Source of the DNA: Candidatus Iainarchaeum sp.
GTDB taxonomy: Archaea; Iainarchaeota; Iainarchaeia; Iainarchaeales; DTGL01
Reading direction: 5' to 3'
Assembly (NCBI GenBank): GCA_021161055.1
Contig: JAGHBI010000037.1
Location: 1 to 7,721, forward strand
Length of the DNA stretch: 7,721 bases
Below, in pieces: positions 5,777 through 7,721 of this stretch (within the stretch, counting starts at the first letter, position 1; each line of letters starts with the position of its first letter). Position numbers and translations under genes: made by a program. The notes under the pieces are model-generated. The model made no database searches. It saw nothing but the letters and a program-made list of their open reading frames with translations, and was not told the origin of the DNA.

Positions 5777-6093
5777 TATTTTTCACCTTTATTTAATTCT
5801 TCAATCCTCTTTCTTATCTCTGCGAGCTCATTCTGCAAATTAGCTATTTCCTGCTCAATCGCTTTTGCCTGTTCCTCAAGCTGCGCTTGCATACTTTGGT
5901 TATCACTCACTATTTGCGGTCCCTGCGGGGTCCATTGTACAGGGCCATAGATGCCTGTCCACCAGCCGCGAGGCAGCCAGGGAAAACGCCAGCAGCGCCA
6001 GTAGTTGCCATAGCCACCGCTGTAGCGCATCCATCCAGGCATGCCAGTGGCATAGTACATCCATCTAAAACCTCTGCCAAATCCAAAAGGCAT
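5776..6093 (-). CDS. DUF5320-like protein: Trp/Gly-rich N-terminus with C-terminal coiled coil
   Basis: A 105-residue protein in two parts. Residues 1-60 are unusually aromatic and glycine-rich, starting MPFGFGRGFRWMYYATG, with eight tryptophans (11, 21, 32, 35, 39, 44, 45, 54), six tyrosines and one cysteine (Cys34). Residues 67-102 form a charged heptad-type helix (LEEQAKAIEQEIANLQNEL and onward), a likely coiled coil. This arrangement, glycine/aromatic head plus a short coiled coil, fits the DUF5320 family, which commonly sits beside NifX and MinD-ferredoxin genes. No transmembrane segment or signal peptide is convincing. The ATG at 6093 has a near-perfect AAGGAGGTGATT in front of it; the TGA in that sequence is the stop of the regulator gene. 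The stop overlaps the next ATG (TAATG). The role is unknown; the head could pack on a cluster-bearing partner while the coiled coil oligomerises (inference). Confidence 0.8.
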   Translation of the reverse strand: MPFGFGRGFRWMYYATGMPGWMRYSGGYGNYWRCWRFPWLPRGWWTGIYGPVQWTPQGPQIVSDNQSMQAQLEEQAKAIEQEIANLQNELAEIRKRIEELNKGEK

Positions 6094-6096
6094 GCA

Positions 6097-6107
6097 ATCA
6101 CCTCCTT
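6097..6107 (-). promoter_or_regulatory. Ribosome binding site of the DUF5320-like gene, containing the DUF134 stop
   Basis: The minus strand reads AAGGAGGTGAT followed by TGC and ATG. It is a long match to the 16S rRNA 3' end, and its TGA is the termination codon of the regulator. A ribosome finishing the regulator would stop on the initiation signal of the next gene. Confidence 0.75.
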
Positions 6108-6403
6108 CTAGCTTTTAATTTATAAATACCACCCTCAATCCTGATCGCCTTTCCATTTATGAGCGCATCACTCACCTTTTTTCCTGCTGTGTAGAGAATT
6201 CTACCAAACGTAGGCCTTGAAATGTGCATGCGCTTTGCCGCTTGCTCCTGGGAGATCCCTTGCAAAAACCTTAAGCGTAAAGCTTCAACTTCCTCAACAC
6301 TTAGCGTAATTTCTTCAAGTTCGCTCAGTGGAATCGCTCTTGGCTTGAAATATGTGGCATTCGGTTCGATCTCAACCAATCTGTGCTTTTTCGGCCTGGG
6401 CAT
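6098..6403 (-). CDS. DUF134-family helix-turn-helix DNA-binding protein, likely operon regulator
   Basis: A 101-residue member of DUF134 (COG1342), predicted DNA-binding proteins with a sigma-70 region 4-like helix-turn-helix. Family landmarks: the start MPRPKKHRLVEIEPNATYFKPRAIP, split here as MPRPKKHR (1-8), EPNATYFKPRAIPL (13-26), then EEVEALRLRFLQGISQEQAA at 37-56 and the recognition helix region RMHISRPTFGRILYTAGKKV at 58-77, ending with the usual GKAIRIEGG at 84-92. It is first in the operon and directly preceded by a palindrome and TATA-like box, so autoregulation of the metal-cluster genes is the simplest reading (inference). No cysteine is present in the protein, so if it senses a metal cluster it must do so through a partner. 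The ATG at 6403 has GTGAT three bases upstream; spacing is short but no other start is sensible. Confidence 0.95.
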   Translation of the reverse strand: MPRPKKHRLVEIEPNATYFKPRAIPLSELEEITLSVEEVEALRLRFLQGISQEQAAKRMHISRPTFGRILYTAGKKVSDALINGKAIRIEGGIYKLKARRR

Positions 6404-6416
6404 ATTATCACTATAA

Positions 6417-6430
6417 TGAACATATGTTCA
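6417..6430. promoter_or_regulatory. Perfect 14-bp palindrome, candidate operator of the DUF134 regulator
   Basis: TGAACATATGTTCA is its own reverse complement. It lies 13 bases before the regulator's ATG and directly downstream of the TATA-like box, covering the region next to the expected transcription start, where a bound protein would block initiation. A second CATATG core occurs at 6535-6540 in the same gap, with much weaker flanking symmetry. The palindrome is seen directly; binding by the DUF134 protein is inferred from position. Confidence 0.6.
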
Positions 6431-6434
6431 AAAT

Positions 6435-6444
6435 TATTTTTAAA
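6435..6444 (-). promoter_or_regulatory. TATA-like box of the ten-gene operon
   Basis: On the minus strand the sequence reads TTTAAAAATA, a good archaeal TATA-box match, about 37 bases before the regulator's ATG. The usual spacing places the transcription start near 6413-6416, giving a leader of roughly ten bases that still contains the GTGAT ribosome binding site. No other promoter-like site is obvious within the tightly packed operon. Confidence 0.55.
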
Positions 6445-6512
6445 TGTTTCTAAAGGGTACGTAATTGCAAAATCGCTTGTTGAGATTCCCTGATAGTTTT
6501 AACCCAAATTTT

Positions 6513-6572
6513 TCAAACCTTTTGAATATATTGCCATATGGAGGTCGCGAATACTATTTCAAAAGGCTTTGA
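6513..6572. repeat. Imperfect inverted repeat downstream of the HAD gene
   Basis: The left arm TCAAACCTTTTGAATA (6513-6528) pairs with the right arm TATTTCAAAAGGCTTTGA (6555-6572) over 16 bases with two single-base bulges, around a 26-base loop. It begins 16 bases after the HAD stop codon, so a 3'-end or transcript-processing structure is possible. The minus-strand sequence beyond it is A-rich, not U-rich, so it is not a standard terminator in that direction. The rest of the gap (6404-6587) holds only the operon promoter and palindrome. Confidence 0.5.
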
Positions 6573-6587
6573 TTTTATAACTTTCTA

Positions 6588-7400
6588 TTAAGCCCTTCCA
6601 AGCTTTCTCTTAAGCTTCCTCAATTTGGCTTTGAGCCTTCGTTTGATTAGGAGCTTTGCAAGCTTTCTTCTTCGTTCAGCAATAAGCTTGGGCAAATTCT
6701 CGCTTATTTTCAAGAATTCATCGGGGCTTTTTACAGGCAAGAATTTTATCTTTGAGCCCAAAGCCATCTTTCGGTCAGCAAACATATCGCCAAGAGCAAA
6801 CCCATAATAGGGTTTTCCAACCCTGCTTAGAAATGTTTGTGCTGCCAGAGCCTTTGTCGCTTGGTGAGGTAAAATCTCCATGCCATGCTGCGTTGGTATT
6901 GCTATAAGCTTTGTTTTGATTCTTCCTGAGCGGTTTATTTCATCCACTATTTTGCGCACTGTGCTTTGTAGCTCAGAAAGCTTAAAACCAGCTTTTTTAC
7001 TGGAGAAATAGAACGAAACGATGTTGTTTGTTAGAGCTTTGGCAATACCAAACTTCTCTGCAAGCTTATGCAGGGTCCAGCTTGCCTTTCCCCATTCCTC
7101 AAGTTTAAAATTTTTCACTCTTTCATTGAGATGTGCGTGCCATTCTGTTTGCGAGCGCTTTAATTCAACGCAGCCACGCTCGCAGAATATGCTTATTTTA
7201 TCAGCAATACCATGCTTCTCCAAAGCATTTATAAGCTCGCTAGTCCTTGAAGGAGTTCTGCCGGTTATTATTGCAATCTTAAATCCTTGACCAAGAAGCT
7301 CTTTCAACCTTATTATAGTTCTTTCATCCAGCTTCAGATCTTCTGCAAGCACACCATCATAGTCAAGCAATAAAACCTTCTCATACCTTCTTATAAACAT
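6588..7400 (-). CDS. HAD-superfamily phosphatase, trehalose-phosphatase-like, with basic C-terminal tail
   Basis: A 270-residue cytoplasmic hydrolase of the HAD superfamily with a C2-type cap, closest in motif layout to trehalose-6-phosphate phosphatase and similar sugar-phosphate phosphatases. Motif I is LDYDGVL at 12-18 with nucleophile Asp13 and acid/base Asp15; motif II is IITGR at 44-48; motif III is Lys183 in QATKALA; motif IV is ALGDMFADRK at 202-211 with Asp205 and Asp209. The substrate cannot be fixed from this. Residues 241-270 are extraordinarily basic, 16 Lys/Arg in 30, and lie beyond the catalytic core; they may bind nucleic acid or acidic lipids, but this is a guess. The ATG at 7400 has no Shine-Dalgarno sequence, and a TATA-like box sits about 27 bases upstream, so the mRNA is probably leaderless. 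It is transcribed in the same direction as the operon but separated from it by 184 bp and is likely a separate unit. Confidence 0.9.
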   Translation of the reverse strand: MFIRRYEKVLLLDYDGVLAEDLKLDERTIIRLKELLGQGFKIAIITGRTPSRTSELINALEKHGIADKISIFCERGCVELKRSQTEWHAHLNERVKNFKLEEWGKASWTLHKLAEKFGIAKALTNNIVSFYFSSKKAGFKLSELQSTVRKIVDEINRSGRIKTKLIAIPTQHGMEILPHQATKALAAQTFLSRVGKPYYGFALGDMFADRKMALGSKIKFLPVKSPDEFLKISENLPKLIAERRRKLAKLLIKRRLKAKLRKLKRKLGRA

Positions 7401-7422
7401 TAATAGAATTTAGCTCTGCCGC

Positions 7423-7434
7423 TTTTTAAATATA
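7423..7434 (-). promoter_or_regulatory. TATA-like box of the HAD phosphatase gene
   Basis: The minus strand reads TATATTTAAAAA. Its centre is about 27-28 bases from the ATG at 7400, which places the transcription start at or within a few bases of the start codon. The bases between contain no Shine-Dalgarno sequence, consistent with a leaderless mRNA. Confidence 0.55.
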
Positions 7435-7523
7435 CCGTTACATTGTTGCTGTCAAGTTATTTGGGATCTCAGATCTGTTTGGTGTTCGGTACATGCAAAA
7501 GTTCCACATCCCTACTTAGTTAA

Positions 7524-7721
7524 CATCACCTGGTTGGGGCCTCTGTTTCAAAACTATTGGCAAAAGCTATTGAGTAAGGTAGTGCAAAGGAGAATTTAGA
7601 CCTCGAATCTGCATTTATAAAAATTCGAGAAGAGCAGGAAGAAGCCGTTGAAATGTGCAGGCCATAAACGAAAGATATAAAAAATACGGTGAGCACAAAA
7701 TAATGTATGGCAAGCAGCAAG
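7524..7721 (+). pseudogene. Possible degraded or partial plus-strand gene at the right edge
   Basis: The gap 7401-7721 contains no convincing complete gene. From 7524 one plus-strand frame reads a helical-looking peptide (VGASVSKLLAKAIE, in-frame TAA at 7575, then GSAKENLDLESAFIKI and REEQEEAVEMCRP) ending at a TAA at 7665. An overlapping frame, open from 7652 to the edge, continues with INERYKKYGEHKIMYGKQQ. One nonsense change plus one frameshift would turn these into a single coding stretch, so a decayed gene is possible. Equally, a new gene may start near the edge: a GTG at 7655, an ATG at 7703, or an ATG at 7707 (MASSK), the latter two about 25-29 bases after an ATATAAAAA box at 7674-7682. 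I do not recognise a family. The stretch is short and biased, so it may also be noncoding. Confidence 0.25.

Noticed and set aside
5681..6111. Plus-strand open frames opposite the DUF5320-like and zinc-ribbon genes
   Set aside because: They are shadows: the minus-strand genes have linked starts and stops, strong ribosome binding sites and family features, whereas these have none.
869..6403. Interpretation as part of a nitrogen-fixation (nif) locus
   Set aside because: NifX-type domains are present, but there are no nifH, nifD, nifK, nifE, nifN or radical-SAM nifB genes in the window; the ATPases are MinD-ferredoxin type, not NifH.
6445..6587. Possible C/D-box RNA, tRNA or riboswitch in the gap before the operon
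   Set aside because: No paired C and D boxes, no tRNA-like arms and no known riboswitch pattern were found; only the inverted repeat and short palindromes are present.
7465..7475. Short inverted repeat GATCT-C-AGATC upstream of the HAD promoter
   Set aside because: Five-base arms in a single copy are expected by chance, and the site is too far upstream of the TATA-like box to be called an operator.
7526..7720. Minus-strand 64-codon open frame at the right edge
   Set aside because: Ser/Phe-rich without recognisable motif; it is antisense to the more protein-like plus-strand peptides, and no promoter or ribosome binding site is evident.

Overview
The window reads as a stretch of an archaeal chromosome, probably from an anaerobe that is rich in iron-sulfur and thiol chemistry. 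The archaeal call rests on four things: DUF134, DUF123 and DUF5320-type proteins together; AT-rich TATA-like boxes upstream of the two transcription starts I can place; strong GGAGGTGA-type ribosome binding sites inside an operon; and an apparently leaderless gene. I cannot name the lineage from sequence alone.

Layout. Positions 2-883 (+) hold the C-terminal part of a CcdA-type thiol:disulfide membrane transporter whose 5' end lies outside the window. It converges on, and overlaps by 15 bp, the last gene of a minus-strand operon of ten genes. Read in transcription order from 6403 down to 869 the operon is: DUF134 helix-turn-helix regulator; Trp/Gly-rich DUF5320-like coiled-coil protein; a 53-residue Cys-rich zinc-ribbon protein; a cation diffusion facilitator (CDF) metal transporter fused to a C-terminal NifX-like domain; a NifX-family protein with an Arg/Gly/Phe-rich tail; a metallo-beta-lactamase-fold hydrolase; a second, Cys-rich NifX-family protein; a DUF123 (GIY-YIG/Uri-like) protein; and two paralogous MinD-type ATPases, each with an inserted 2x[4Fe-4S] ferredoxin domain. 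Junctions are overlaps or gaps of a few bases. At two of them the upstream TGA stop lies inside the downstream Shine-Dalgarno sequence. A TATA-like box and a perfect 14-bp palindrome precede the regulator and look like the operon's promoter and operator.

How the genes could work together (inference). Two ferredoxin-MinD ATPases with NifX-family proteins is the core of the bacterial Orange Protein (ORP) clusters, known from Desulfovibrio, where the NifX-like ORP carries a Mo-Cu sulfide cluster. This operon looks like an archaeal relative or analogue: NifX domains as carriers of a metal or metal-sulfur cluster, ferredoxin-ATPases as electron- and ATP-driven loaders, a CDF transporter handling the metal ion with a NifX domain as its cytosolic sensor or acceptor, and small Cys/Trp/Gly-rich proteins as accessory parts.

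Upstream of the operon, after a 184-bp gap with an imperfect inverted repeat, lies a HAD-family phosphatase (7400-6588, minus) with a strongly basic C-terminal tail and its own promoter. The last 321 bases hold no convincing complete gene. They contain that promoter and, from about 7524, a plus-strand stretch that may be a degraded gene or the beginning of one that runs off the window.
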